Positions 6,503 through 13,235 of a stretch of DNA of 14,348 nucleotides are shown here, one piece after another. Below the pieces are notes generated by a model, which saw only the letters and a program-made list of their open reading frames with translations, ran no database searches and had not been told where the DNA came from. A program made the translations under genes and the position numbers. Position 1 is the first letter of the stretch; every line of letters starts with the position of its first letter. The DNA comes from Tannerella sp. Lineage in GTDB: Bacteria > Bacteroidota > Bacteroidia > Bacteroidales > Tannerellaceae. The stretch covers positions 1 to 14,348 of the forward strand of contig JAIRXI010000310.1 of the NCBI GenBank assembly GCA_031268395.1. The letters run 5' to 3'.

Positions 6503-7654
6503 TCATAATACAGCCTGTACTTCCTTTTCGAGTGTGTTAATGTCTTCCACGCGCTTCACCAGATTTCCTTTCCTGTTCAGGATGAAAATCGCCGGCAACT
6601 GCTTTACATTATACAATGCCGCCGCCTGGGAGTAGACCGACTCCGGGTCGCGCACACATATCCAGGGCAGACTGGAAACGATGTTTTTCCACAAGTGTAT
6701 GTCGTTGTCCAGTGAAATCTGATAGATATCCATACCCTGCGCATGATAACCGGCGTAAATCCGGCCAAGCGTCGTGTTCAGTCCTGCCGACCATTCCGAC
6801 TGATAGACCGTGAAGTTCAGTACCACCACTTTGTCTCTGGCCGCATCGGAAAGTTTTATCTTTTCGCCATGAAAATCAGGCAACTCAATATCCAGCAGCG
6901 TGATTTCCCTGGCGATCTTGTCCAGATCAATCGTACGCTCGCTCCGGAGCACTTTCAGGGATTGCAGCGCGAGGTTATACAGATGCCTGGCACGCGGACT
7001 TTCCGGGTAAAAATGGTTGTAGCTGGTTGCCACTGCACCATAGGCACGCGAATCGGTCCTGTCATACAGATCGAAGAACAGCAGTCCGTCAATCTGCTGA
7101 AAAAGGGCGAAATAGGATGTTGTGGACATCGGTTGCACGTAAATGTATTTCAGTGCGATTCCCTTATATGTATCAATCACTTCCTGCACTTGACTCTGAT
7201 ACAGGCTGTCGGAGATCATCCCCGATTCGTATTCCTTGCGCAGGCGTTTGATCGCCAGATTCGCGTCCAGTTGAGCCAGCGTAATTTCCTTGATGGCAAG
7301 CGCACTGGTCGATCCTTCCACCGTATACGATTTGGCAAACGTGCCCGCATCGGCCAGAAACGAAAGCACCTCAGTCGAATCAATGGCAAAATTGATCAAC
7401 TGGTTGTTCAGCCGGAGGTGATAAAAATCAGGATAATCCGGACGCGGTTGCCTGAAGGCGAATTTTCCGGAAACATTCAGTCTGGCCGAGTCCAGCGTGA
7501 CCGTTGCCGAAAGTCCCACATTTTCCAGATAGACCGTCTGCCCGTCGGCGCCGGCTATGATTCCGTTCACCTCAAAATCAGAAGATTGCACGCACGACAT
7601 TCCCATTCCCAAGGCGCAGGCAGCAACTAAAAAACGATACACATTACATTTCAT
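6503..7654 (-). CDS. DUF4369 lipoprotein with thioredoxin-like domain lacking CxxC
   Basis: A predicted 383-residue envelope protein starting at the ATG at 7654, which opens a lipoprotein signal (MKCNVYRFLVAACALGMGMSC, lipidation at Cys21); a start at 7684 would add ten residues in front of the signal. Residues about 25-125 resemble DUF4369, an N-terminal domain found before thioredoxin/AhpC-like domains in Bacteroidota. Residues about 255-383 look like a TlpA-type thioredoxin fold: the strand VVVLNF (276-281), a cis-proline site QLPAIFIL (Pro354) and a final helix. The expected CxxC site is replaced by TVYQSEW (282-288), so thiol-disulphide chemistry is unlikely. Function is unknown; a structural or binding role is inference. 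It appears to be monocistronic, with a candidate promoter at 7682-7689. Confidence 0.82.
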   Translation of the reverse strand: MKCNVYRFLVAACALGMGMSCVQSSDFEVNGIIAGADGQTVYLENVGLSATVTLDSARLNVSGKFAFRQPRPDYPDFYHLRLNNQLINFAIDSTEVLSFLADAGTFAKSYTVEGSTSALAIKEITLAQLDANLAIKRLRKEYESGMISDSLYQSQVQEVIDTYKGIALKYIYVQPMSTTSYFALFQQIDGLLFFDLYDRTDSRAYGAVATSYNHFYPESPRARHLYNLALQSLKVLRSERTIDLDKIAREITLLDIELPDFHGEKIKLSDAARDKVVVLNFTVYQSEWSAGLNTTLGRIYAGYHAQGMDIYQISLDNDIHLWKNIVSSLPWICVRDPESVYSQAAALYNVKQLPAIFILNRKGNLVKRVEDINTLEKEVQAVL

Positions 7655-7681
7655 ACAAAGAAAATTGACTGTTTCATGCTG

Positions 7682-7689
7682 CAAATATA
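7682..7689 (-). promoter_or_regulatory. Bacteroidota -7 box upstream of DUF4369 gene
   Basis: The minus strand reads TATATTTG, an exact TAnnTTTG match 27 bp before the start codon at 7654. It lies in a short AT-rich divergent region (7655-7735) shared with kdsD. Confidence 0.5.
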
Positions 7690-7722
7690 CGTTATTTTAT
7701 ATGGGATAAAAAAATAATCGTC

Positions 7723-7730
7723 TACATTTG
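7723..7730 (+). promoter_or_regulatory. Bacteroidota -7 box abutting the kdsD start
   Basis: TACATTTG matches TAnnTTTG and ends only 5 bp before the kdsD ATG (7736). A start site 6-7 bases after the box would coincide with the ATG and give a leaderless mRNA. No Shine-Dalgarno sequence is present. No -33 TTG is visible. Confidence 0.4.
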
Positions 7731-7735
7731 CACAC

Positions 7736-8353
7736 ATGAATGAGACAAGTATCAAATCCATTTTGGAACAGGAGGCCGAAGCGGTTCGTCATATCCCGAC
7801 CGGCGCAGCGTATGGCGCTGCAATAGATCTTATCGTCGAGCATGTCCACCGTTTGGGTGGAACGCTGGTCATCAGCGGTATGGGGAAAGCGGGTCAGATA
7901 GCAATGAATATTGCGACCACCTTCAGTTCGACCGGTACGCCGGCGTATTTCCTGCACCCGAGCGAAGCGCAGCACGGCGATTTGGGCATTATGCGCAAAC
8001 ATGACTTGATGTTGCTGATTTCCAATTCGGGGAAAACGCGCGAACTGGTCGAACTGGTCCAGCTGGCACGCGAACTGGTGGCAGACATGCCGTTGATCGT
8101 CATTACGTCCGACCTCGACAGCCCGCTGGCGAAAGAGGCTGCCGTGTGCCTGTCTACGGGCGCTCCGCAGGAAATATGTCCGCTGGGACTGACCCCGACG
8201 ACTTCCACAACGGTAATGACCGTTATCGGCGACATACTGGTCGTCGGCGTTATGCAAAAGATCGGATTTACCAGCGCCGATTATGCCCGGCGTCATCACG
8301 GCGGTTATCTGGGATCGAAAAGCCGTCAACAGAGTAAAAATGAAAATACATGA
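7736..8353 (+). CDS. kdsD: Arabinose-5-phosphate isomerase, SIS domain only
   Basis: This 205-residue SIS-domain protein matches the KpsF/KdsD/GutQ family, which converts ribulose 5-phosphate to arabinose 5-phosphate, the precursor of Kdo in lipopolysaccharide. Motifs are ISGMGKAG (46-53), FLHPSEAQHGDLG (72-84), ISNSGKT (95-101), CPLGLTPTTSTT (148-159) and RRHHGGYLG (185-193). The two CBS domains of the E. coli enzyme are absent; the protein ends just after the SIS domain, as in Bacteroidota homologues, so this is the normal short form and not a truncation. An in-frame TAA at 7715 excludes an upstream start. It probably shares a transcript with the sugar kinase 4 bp downstream. GutQ-like use on another sugar phosphate cannot be excluded. 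Confidence 0.9.
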   Translation: MNETSIKSILEQEAEAVRHIPTGAAYGAAIDLIVEHVHRLGGTLVISGMGKAGQIAMNIATTFSSTGTPAYFLHPSEAQHGDLGIMRKHDLMLLISNSGKTRELVELVQLARELVADMPLIVITSDLDSPLAKEAAVCLSTGAPQEICPLGLTPTTSTTVMTVIGDILVVGVMQKIGFTSADYARRHHGGYLGSKSRQQSKNENT

Positions 8354-8357
8354 CTTT

Positions 8358-9302
8358 ATGAGAAAAGTAATCGGAATAGGAGAAACGGTTCTGGACATCA
8401 TTTTCCAGGGAGATCAGCCTCATGCGGCTGTTCCGGGAGGTTCGGTATTCAACGGGATGGTATCGTTGAGCCGTTTAGGCATTCCTGTCACCTTTGTCAG
8501 CGAACTGGGGAACGACCGCGTGGGAGAAATGGTGTGCCGGTTCATGCGTGAAAACGGGATGACAACCGACTATATGGATGTTCATCCGGAAGGAAAAACG
8601 CCTGTTTCGCTGGCTTTTCTGAGCGAACAGAAGAATGCCGAATATCTTTTCTACACCGGTTATCCCGACCGGCGGTCGGAAATGGCCTGTCCTCCGGTCA
8701 ACGAAGACGACATTTTTATTTTCGGTTCGTTTTATGCCCTGGACCCGCGGATTCGTCCGTGGATTGTCGAACTGCTGGAATACGCCCGCCAACGGAAGGC
8801 GATTATTTATTACGATCCGAATTTCCGTAAGATACATACGCACAAGGCGATCCATGTCCGTTCGACCGTGATGGACAATTACGAATATGCCGATCTGGTC
8901 AGAGGCTCGGACGAAGATTTTCTTAACCTGTATGACCGGACAGACATGGATGCCGTGTATCGCGACGAAGTTCACTACTATTGCAAAACCCTGATTACGA
9001 CGCACGGGGCAAATGGCGTCAGGCTCTTCACCGACAATCTCCGCCTTCATTTTGATGTTTCTGCCGTCACGCCGGTCAGCACCGTCGGGGCGGGCGACAA
9101 TTTCAATGCGGGCATCATTTACGGGCTTCTCAAACAGGGCGTCGGACGCCGCGACTTGCCGGGACTCCATGCAGAAGCGTGGAAGCATATTATCCGTTCC
9201 GGCATGGAACTCTCGGCCGAAGTCTGTCTAAGCTATGCCAATTACATCCCGATTGATTTTGCGGAAAAATTCTCGCAACGTTATAGCGAGTTAAAACTGT
9301 GA
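8358..9302 (+). CDS. PfkB/ribokinase-family carbohydrate kinase
   Basis: A 314-residue cytosolic sugar kinase of the PfkB family, transferring ATP phosphate to a sugar or related alcohol. The N-terminal PGGSVFN (26-32) is the substrate-binding glycine pair region. The C-terminal signature VSTVGAGDNFNAG (241-253) has the anion-hole GAGD with catalytic base Asp247. YYDPNFR (152-158) is also a family block. The ATG at 8358 gives MRKVIGIGETVLDI, the usual start in Bacteroidales homologues. An ATG at 8340 would overlap kdsD by 14 bases and add six residues. Its place between kdsD and queH does not identify the substrate; fructokinase is often assigned, but I would not go beyond the family. QueH starts 1 bp after its stop. 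Confidence 0.9.
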   Translation: MRKVIGIGETVLDIIFQGDQPHAAVPGGSVFNGMVSLSRLGIPVTFVSELGNDRVGEMVCRFMRENGMTTDYMDVHPEGKTPVSLAFLSEQKNAEYLFYTGYPDRRSEMACPPVNEDDIFIFGSFYALDPRIRPWIVELLEYARQRKAIIYYDPNFRKIHTHKAIHVRSTVMDNYEYADLVRGSDEDFLNLYDRTDMDAVYRDEVHYYCKTLITTHGANGVRLFTDNLRLHFDVSAVTPVSTVGAGDNFNAGIIYGLLKQGVGRRDLPGLHAEAWKHIIRSGMELSAEVCLSYANYIPIDFAEKFSQRYSELKL

Positions 9303-9303
9303 G

Positions 9304-10056
9304 ATGCAGGCCGAAAAAAGAAATCCGGCTTTGTATGACCCTTCCGGTGCGGAACTGTTGGCGTCTCCGGTGCCGGAGGAAGATACTGCGTCTTGCCGTT
9401 TTACCCCGCGAGAAGTAGAAGAGAACATCCGGATGAGTGCATCATGCCTGGAAGAAAACGGGAAGCCGCGGTTTCCGCCTGCCGTTCCGAACGGAGCGAC
9501 GGAAGTGTTGCTTCATGCCTGCTGCGCCCCGTGTTCGGGCGCCATCGTCGAATGTATGCTGGAGAACGGTATATGTCCGACCATGTTCTATTTCAATCCG
9601 AACATCTGCCCGCAGGCGGAATACGAACGGCGGAAAGCCGAAAGCATGCGACATGCCGAATCATTGGGATTGGCTTTTGCGGATGGCGACTACGATCATG
9701 CGGCGTGGCGCGGACAGATGCGCGGACTGGAACAGGAACCGGAACGGGGCGCCCGGTGCATGGCCTGTTTCAGGATGCGTCTGCACGTCGCGGCACAGTA
9801 TGCCTGCGCACACGGTTTTACGGTATTTGCCACCACGCTGGCTTCTTCGCGCTGGAAAGACCTTCGCCAGATCAGCCGGGCCGGATGCGAAGCCGCGGCA
9901 TCATTCCCCGGCCTTGCCTTCTGGGATCGGGACTGGCGCAGGGGCGGACTGAGCGAACGGCGCAGCGCGCTGATCAAACAGTATGGCTTTTATAACCAGA
10001 CCTATTGCGGATGCGAGTTCAGCCTTCGCGGGAAGCAGGCAGCCGCCACGGTTTGA
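9304..10056 (+). CDS. queH: Epoxyqueuosine reductase QueH, with N-terminal extension
   Basis: QueH (formerly DUF208) reduces epoxyqueuosine to queuosine in tRNA, the last step of queuosine synthesis, using an Fe-S cluster and a diiron-type site instead of the cobalamin of QueG. The 250-residue protein has LLHACCAPCSG (69-79, adjacent Cys73-Cys74), FYFNPNICPQAEYERR (95-110), GARCMACF (149-156, Cys152 and Cys155), ATTLASSRWKD (176-186) and YCGC (234-237). These are the conserved cysteine motifs of the family. Family members are usually nearer 200 residues; here about 60 residues precede the core. ATG at 9304 is close to the kinase stop and allows coupling, but the in-frame ATG at 9433 (Met44) would give a more typical length. 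Both are possible. Confidence 0.92.
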   Translation: MQAEKRNPALYDPSGAELLASPVPEEDTASCRFTPREVEENIRMSASCLEENGKPRFPPAVPNGATEVLLHACCAPCSGAIVECMLENGICPTMFYFNPNICPQAEYERRKAESMRHAESLGLAFADGDYDHAAWRGQMRGLEQEPERGARCMACFRMRLHVAAQYACAHGFTVFATTLASSRWKDLRQISRAGCEAAASFPGLAFWDRDWRRGGLSERRSALIKQYGFYNQTYCGCEFSLRGKQAAATV

Positions 10057-10158
10057 CGGCGTGTCAGGAAACATTTCCAACGCACTGGGGCAGCCGTATC
10101 GCACGCCCTCCTTTGCCCGTAAAGTTTGAAAATGTATCCATATCGTCAGAAATATCAT

Positions 10159-10166
10159 TACCTTTG
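10159..10166 (+). promoter_or_regulatory. Bacteroidota -7 box upstream of dCMP deaminase
   Basis: TACCTTTG is an exact TAnnTTTG match 57 bp before the ATG at 10224. The nearest TTTG upstream (10125-10128) is 30 bp away, too far for an ordinary -33 element. The remainder of the interval 10057-10223 shows no gene. Confidence 0.5.
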
Positions 10167-10223
10167 TGAGTTCAATTTGGAATGTGCAGGAAACCGGTAT
10201 TGGAAATAAGGTGGCATTACAGG

Positions 10224-10658
10224 ATGGCAGAAAGAGAAAATAAACAGTTAGACATAGACAGGAGGTATTTGCGCATGGCGCGGATATGGGCCGAAAATTC
10301 GTACTGCAAACGTCGTCAGGTAGGCGCTTTGATTGTCAAGGACCAGATGATTATATCGGACGGATACAACGGGACGCCTTCCGGGTTCGAGAATGTGTGC
10401 GAAGACGAAAACAATATGACCAAACCTTACGTGCTGCACGCCGAGGCAAACGCCATCACCAAGGTGGCGGCCTCTTCCAACAGCAGCAAGGGGGCCACGA
10501 TCTACATCACGGCATCGCCCTGTATCGAATGTGCCAAACTGATCATCCAGGCGGGGATTGTGCGGGTAGTGTATTGCGAAGAATATCATACGGAAGAAGG
10601 ATATCGCCTGCTCTTGCGCGCCGGAGTTGCAGTAGATTATATTGACATAATAAAATAA
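10224..10658 (+). CDS. dCMP deaminase (cytidine/deoxycytidylate deaminase family)
   Basis: A 144-residue zinc deaminase expected to convert dCMP to dUMP, supplying thymidylate synthesis. The zinc site is complete: HAEANAI (72-78, His72 ligand, Glu74 proton shuttle) and SPCIEC (98-103, Cys100 and Cys103). The block GYNGTPSGFENVCED (48-62) is characteristic of dCMP deaminases and separates them from tRNA or free-base deaminases. The ATG at 10224 (MAERENKQLDIDRRYLRMA) fits the family; a start at 10182 would add 14 unusual residues. ComEB-type competence naming is applied to homologues, but nothing here suggests uptake of DNA. The S41 protease gene starts 5 bp after its stop. Confidence 0.94.
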   Translation: MAERENKQLDIDRRYLRMARIWAENSYCKRRQVGALIVKDQMIISDGYNGTPSGFENVCEDENNMTKPYVLHAEANAITKVAASSNSSKGATIYITASPCIECAKLIIQAGIVRVVYCEEYHTEEGYRLLLRAGVAVDYIDIIK

Positions 10659-10663
10659 GAAAA

Positions 10664-12280
10664 ATGAATATGCGTAGAAACAGCAGACTGGATTTGTTTG
10701 TGCCTGTTGCGCTGGCAGCCATAATCAGTGTATTGTGCGGCTATTTCGCCGGTTCCCGGCTGTCGGGAAAACATCCTCTTTACGTCGGGAACAAGATTGA
10801 CGCGATCCTGAGTATCATTGACCAGCAGTATGTAGATACGGTAAATGTCCGTCAGCTGATTGAAACGGCCGCTACGAATCTGGTCAACGAACTGGATCCC
10901 CATTCCAAGCTGATTTCGGTGGAAGAACTGCAAACCGTCACAGACAACCTGGAAGGCTCTTTCAGCGGCATCGGCGTCTCCTTTACCACGCCCTCGGACA
11001 CCATCCTGATCACAAGCGTAATTTCCGGAGGTCCGGCCGAGAAGGTCGGCATCCTGCCGTTTGACCGGATCATCACGATTGACGATTCGACGTATGCCGG
11101 AAAAGGCATCACCAACACGCAGATCATGCGGACCTTGCGCGGCGTCAAAGACACCCGGGTGAAACTCGGCATCCAGCGCGGCGGATCATCCGAACTGATC
11201 TATTTCGAAGTGACCCGCGGAGACGTGCCAAACTATTCCATTGACGTTTCGTATGCGCTGGGAAATATCGGGTACATCCGGATGAACACGTTTGCGCGGA
11301 CGACCTACAACGAATTTATCACCGCGCTTGCCAACCTCCGGGAAAACGGGTGCGACCGTTACATCATTGATCTGCGAAGCAACAGGGGAGGGTACCTCGA
11401 CATTGCCATCCGGATGGCGAATGAGTTTCTGCCCTCCAACCGGCTCATCGTCTATATGGAAGGAAATGCATACAAGCGGCAGAGTTTTTATGCCGATGGC
11501 AGCGGGTCGTTCCAGCAGGCGCCGCTCGCGGTGCTGGTAGACGAAATGTCCGGATCGGCGAGCGAAGTCTTTGCCGGCACCGTCCAGGACAATGACAGAG
11601 GGCTGATCATCGGCCGGCGGACATACGGAAAAGGGCTGGTACAGAACTCCATCATGATGGACGACGGCTCCGAGCTGCGGCTGACCGTGGCACGCTACTA
11701 TACGCCCTCGGGACGCTGCATCCAGAAAACCTACGAAATGGGCAAATCCGAAGAATACGATCAGGACCTGAACGTCCGCTTCCGGCACGGCGAATTTTAC
11801 ATCGCCGACAGCATCAAGATGGACGAATCGCTGCAATTCAAAACGAAGGGCGGACGGATGGTCTATGGCGGCGGCGGCATCATGCCCGACCTCTTTATCC
11901 CGCTCGACACCGGCAACATCACCTCCTACTATGATGCGGTGATAAACAGCGGCATACTCTACCAGTTCATCCTGGAATATTCCGAACGAAATCACACCGA
12001 ACTCTCTGCCTATAAATCATACGAAGACCTGTATGCACACCTGAAGCAGCAGCCGCTGATCACAGAATTCACCGACTATGCAGAAGCCAGAGGCATCCGT
12101 AAACGCCCGACGCTGATTCAGATTTCCCGGGAGTTGATGGAGACAGCCATACATGCCTATATTGTACGCAACTTCTTTGATTCGGCCGGTTTTTATCCGA
12201 TTTTCCAGAAGGACGACTCCACCATTCTCCAGGCAGTCCAGGCCCTTCGCGACGGGACATGGGAGCCGGAGGTACCCTGA
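10664..12280 (+). CDS. S41-family C-terminal processing peptidase
   Basis: A 538-residue envelope protease of the CtpA/Prc family, which degrades or trims proteins from their C-termini. A single N-terminal hydrophobic segment (about 11-30) suggests a membrane anchor with the rest periplasmic. A PDZ domain spans about 90-185 (SGIGVSF at 101-107, GPAEKVGILPFDRI at 123-136). The S41 domain has IIDLRSNRGG (234-243), the serine motif EMSGSASEVFAG (294-305, catalytic Ser298 by alignment with S-A-S-E of CtpA) and the lysine motif TYGKGLVQ (320-327, Lys323). The last ~120 residues are a helical extension found in Bacteroidetes homologues. ATG at 10664 or 10670 could be used. It sits between dCMP deaminase and 5-FCL. 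Confidence 0.93.
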   Translation: MNMRRNSRLDLFVPVALAAIISVLCGYFAGSRLSGKHPLYVGNKIDAILSIIDQQYVDTVNVRQLIETAATNLVNELDPHSKLISVEELQTVTDNLEGSFSGIGVSFTTPSDTILITSVISGGPAEKVGILPFDRIITIDDSTYAGKGITNTQIMRTLRGVKDTRVKLGIQRGGSSELIYFEVTRGDVPNYSIDVSYALGNIGYIRMNTFARTTYNEFITALANLRENGCDRYIIDLRSNRGGYLDIAIRMANEFLPSNRLIVYMEGNAYKRQSFYADGSGSFQQAPLAVLVDEMSGSASEVFAGTVQDNDRGLIIGRRTYGKGLVQNSIMMDDGSELRLTVARYYTPSGRCIQKTYEMGKSEEYDQDLNVRFRHGEFYIADSIKMDESLQFKTKGGRMVYGGGGIMPDLFIPLDTGNITSYYDAVINSGILYQFILEYSERNHTELSAYKSYEDLYAHLKQQPLITEFTDYAEARGIRKRPTLIQISRELMETAIHAYIVRNFFDSAGFYPIFQKDDSTILQAVQALRDGTWEPEVP

Positions 12281-12295
12281 ATCGCGTTCGCCGGA

Positions 12296-12853
12296 ATGGA
12301 AGCTGAGGAGCACAAACGGCAATGGCGCCGTGAAATGACCGCGCTCAAAAAGAACTGTACGGACGAAGCACAGCGCCGGTATTCGAGAGAGATCTGGCGC
12401 CGTGTCGAACAGTTGCCTCTTTTCCGGAAATCGCACTGCATAGCCTGTTACCATGCCCTGCCGGACGAGGTTCAGACAGCCACATTCCTTGAAAAATGGC
12501 GCCACAGCAGGCAAATCCTGCTGCCCGCAGTGCGAGACGGAGAGATGATACTCCTGCCATACCGGGGAGAAGAATCCCTTCGCAAAGGCGCTTACCATAT
12601 TATGGAACCGGCCGGGCCGGACGAAAAAGCGTTCACCGAACCGGAGTTGATCATTGTGCCCGGCATCGCCTTCGACCGCCGGTTGAACCGGCTGGGAAGG
12701 GGGAAGGGATATTATGACCGTTTCCTGTCCCGCCATCCGGCGGCAGCGATTGGCGTCTGTTTTCAGTTCCGGCTTTTTGACCGGATACCGGTCGCCGGCC
12801 ACGACCGGAAAATGACGTGGATCGTCACCGAAGAAGAAATCATCCCCAAATAG
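12296..12853 (+). CDS. 5-formyltetrahydrofolate cyclo-ligase
   Basis: 5-FCL (MTHF synthetase) uses ATP to convert 5-formyl-THF to 5,10-methenyl-THF, recycling a folate by-product. The 185-residue protein has the N-terminal basic helix (KRQWRREMTALKK, 7-19), YHALPDEVQT (52-61) and the family signature VPGIAFDRRLNRLGRGKGYYDRFL at 121-144, in which the G-R-G-K-G-Y-Y-D block binds the nucleotide phosphates. The start at 12296 is 15 bp after the protease stop, and all three genes of this row run on the same strand. It is the last gene before the repeat array; no T-run terminator follows, so the palindromic array may also mark the transcript end. Confidence 0.93.
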   Translation: MEAEEHKRQWRREMTALKKNCTDEAQRRYSREIWRRVEQLPLFRKSHCIACYHALPDEVQTATFLEKWRHSRQILLPAVRDGEMILLPYRGEESLRKGAYHIMEPAGPDEKAFTEPELIIVPGIAFDRRLNRLGRGKGYYDRFLSRHPAAAIGVCFQFRLFDRIPVAGHDRKMTWIVTEEEIIPK

Positions 12854-12914
12854 CCATCCGTCCCGGAGGCCGAAGACGCCTGCGAAGGAGGTTTCAGACG
12901 CTTCTCCTGTTGTG

Positions 12915-12922
12915 TCCGACGG
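12915..12922 (+). repeat. Left copy of 8-bp direct repeat flanking the array
   Basis: TCCGACGG occurs here and again at 13131-13138. The left copy ends 6 bp before the left inverted repeat and the right copy begins 2 bp after the right inverted repeat. It could be a target duplication left by insertion of the array, or part of a longer ancestral repeat; the unequal spacing weakens the first reading. Confidence 0.5.
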
Positions 12923-12931
12923 TGAAATATT

Positions 12932-12957
12932 TCCCAGAGACAAGCTTGTCTCTGGGA
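12932..12957. repeat. Perfect 26-bp palindrome at the left end of the array
   Basis: CCCAGAGACAAG (12933-12944) is followed with no spacer by its exact reverse complement (12945-12956); T12932 and A12957 extend it to 26 bp. The centre is AAGCTT. Such a spacerless palindrome can form a cruciform in DNA and, in RNA, a long hairpin with a minimal loop. Confidence 0.9.
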
Positions 12958-13126
12958 GAAACAAGCTTGTCTCTATGAGAAACAAGCTTGTCTCTGGGAG
13001 AAACAAGCTTGTCTCTGGGAGAAACAAGCTTGTCTCTATGAGAAACAGGCTTGTCTCTGGGAGAAACAAGCGTGTCTCTATGAGAAACAAGCTTGTCTCT
13101 GGGAGAAACAAGCGTGTCTCCGGGAA
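12938..13126. repeat. Tandem array of nine 21-bp palindromic repeats
   Basis: Nine units begin at 12938, 12959, 12980, 13001, 13022, 13043, 13064, 13085 and 13106. The core is AAACAAGCTTGTCTCT followed by GGGAG or ATGAG. The triplet after TCTCT reads GGG in units 1, 3, 4, 6, 8 and 9 and ATG in units 2, 5 and 7. Otherwise units differ at few positions: AAGCTT is AGGCTT in unit 6 and AAGCGT in units 7 and 9, unit 9 has CTCC for CTCT and ends GGGAA, and unit 1 starts AGA for AAA. There are no spacers, so it is a minisatellite-like array. Its role is unknown. Confidence 0.95.
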
Positions 13127-13130
13127 ATTA

Positions 13131-13138
13131 TCCGACGG
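13131..13138 (+). repeat. Right copy of 8-bp direct repeat flanking the array
   Basis: TCCGACGG, identical to 12915-12922. Both copies are followed by GAA, after one extra T on the left, so the similarity runs slightly beyond eight bases. Confidence 0.5.
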
Positions 13139-13227
13139 GAAGTGGACAGGCATAACAACCTGCTCGAGCAACATCCGGATTATGCGTAATTAACATAAAA
13201 ATCAGGAAGTAAAACAATATGCCTCTC

Positions 13228-13235
13228 TATCTTTG
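13228..13235 (+). promoter_or_regulatory. Bacteroidota -7 box upstream of GH92 gene
   Basis: TATCTTTG matches TAnnTTTG and lies 27 bp before the ATG at 13263, in AT-rich sequence. No -33 TTG is evident. The GH92 gene therefore probably has its own promoter downstream of the array. Confidence 0.5.

Larger units (their letters stand above)
12929..13128. repeat. Imperfect 17-bp terminal inverted repeats around the array
   Basis: ATTTCCCAGAGACAAGC (12929-12945) and the reverse complement of 13112-13128, ATTTCCCGGAGACACGC, agree at 15 of 17 positions. The two ends therefore mirror each other, and the bounded segment is 200 bp. The outermost ATTTCCC/GGGAAAT part is absent from the internal repeat units, so the symmetry is not only a by-product of the units. 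Confidence 0.6.

Noticed and set aside
6743..7630. 295-codon plus-strand ORF
   Set aside because: It is antisense to the DUF4369 lipoprotein gene and has no recognisable domain.
7697..8401. 234-codon minus-strand ORF
   Set aside because: It is antisense to kdsD, whose SIS motifs are complete.
10055..10070. Terminator after queH
   Set aside because: TGAC/GTCA makes only a 4-bp stem with no T-run, too weak to call.
11186..11995. 269-codon minus-strand ORF
   Set aside because: It is a shadow of the S41 protease gene, which has complete catalytic motifs on the plus strand.
12870..12911. Hairpin directly after the 5-FCL gene
   Set aside because: GAAGACGC and GACGCTTC look similar but do not pair over more than a few bases.
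12938..13126. CRISPR array
   Set aside because: Units are 21 bp and directly contiguous with no variable spacers, and no cas gene is in the window.
12017..13174. 385-codon minus-strand ORF with SLFLPET heptads
   Set aside because: Most of it is antisense to 5-FCL and the end of the S41 gene, both clear families; the heptad part is the repeat array read through. No family resemblance or start signal is seen.
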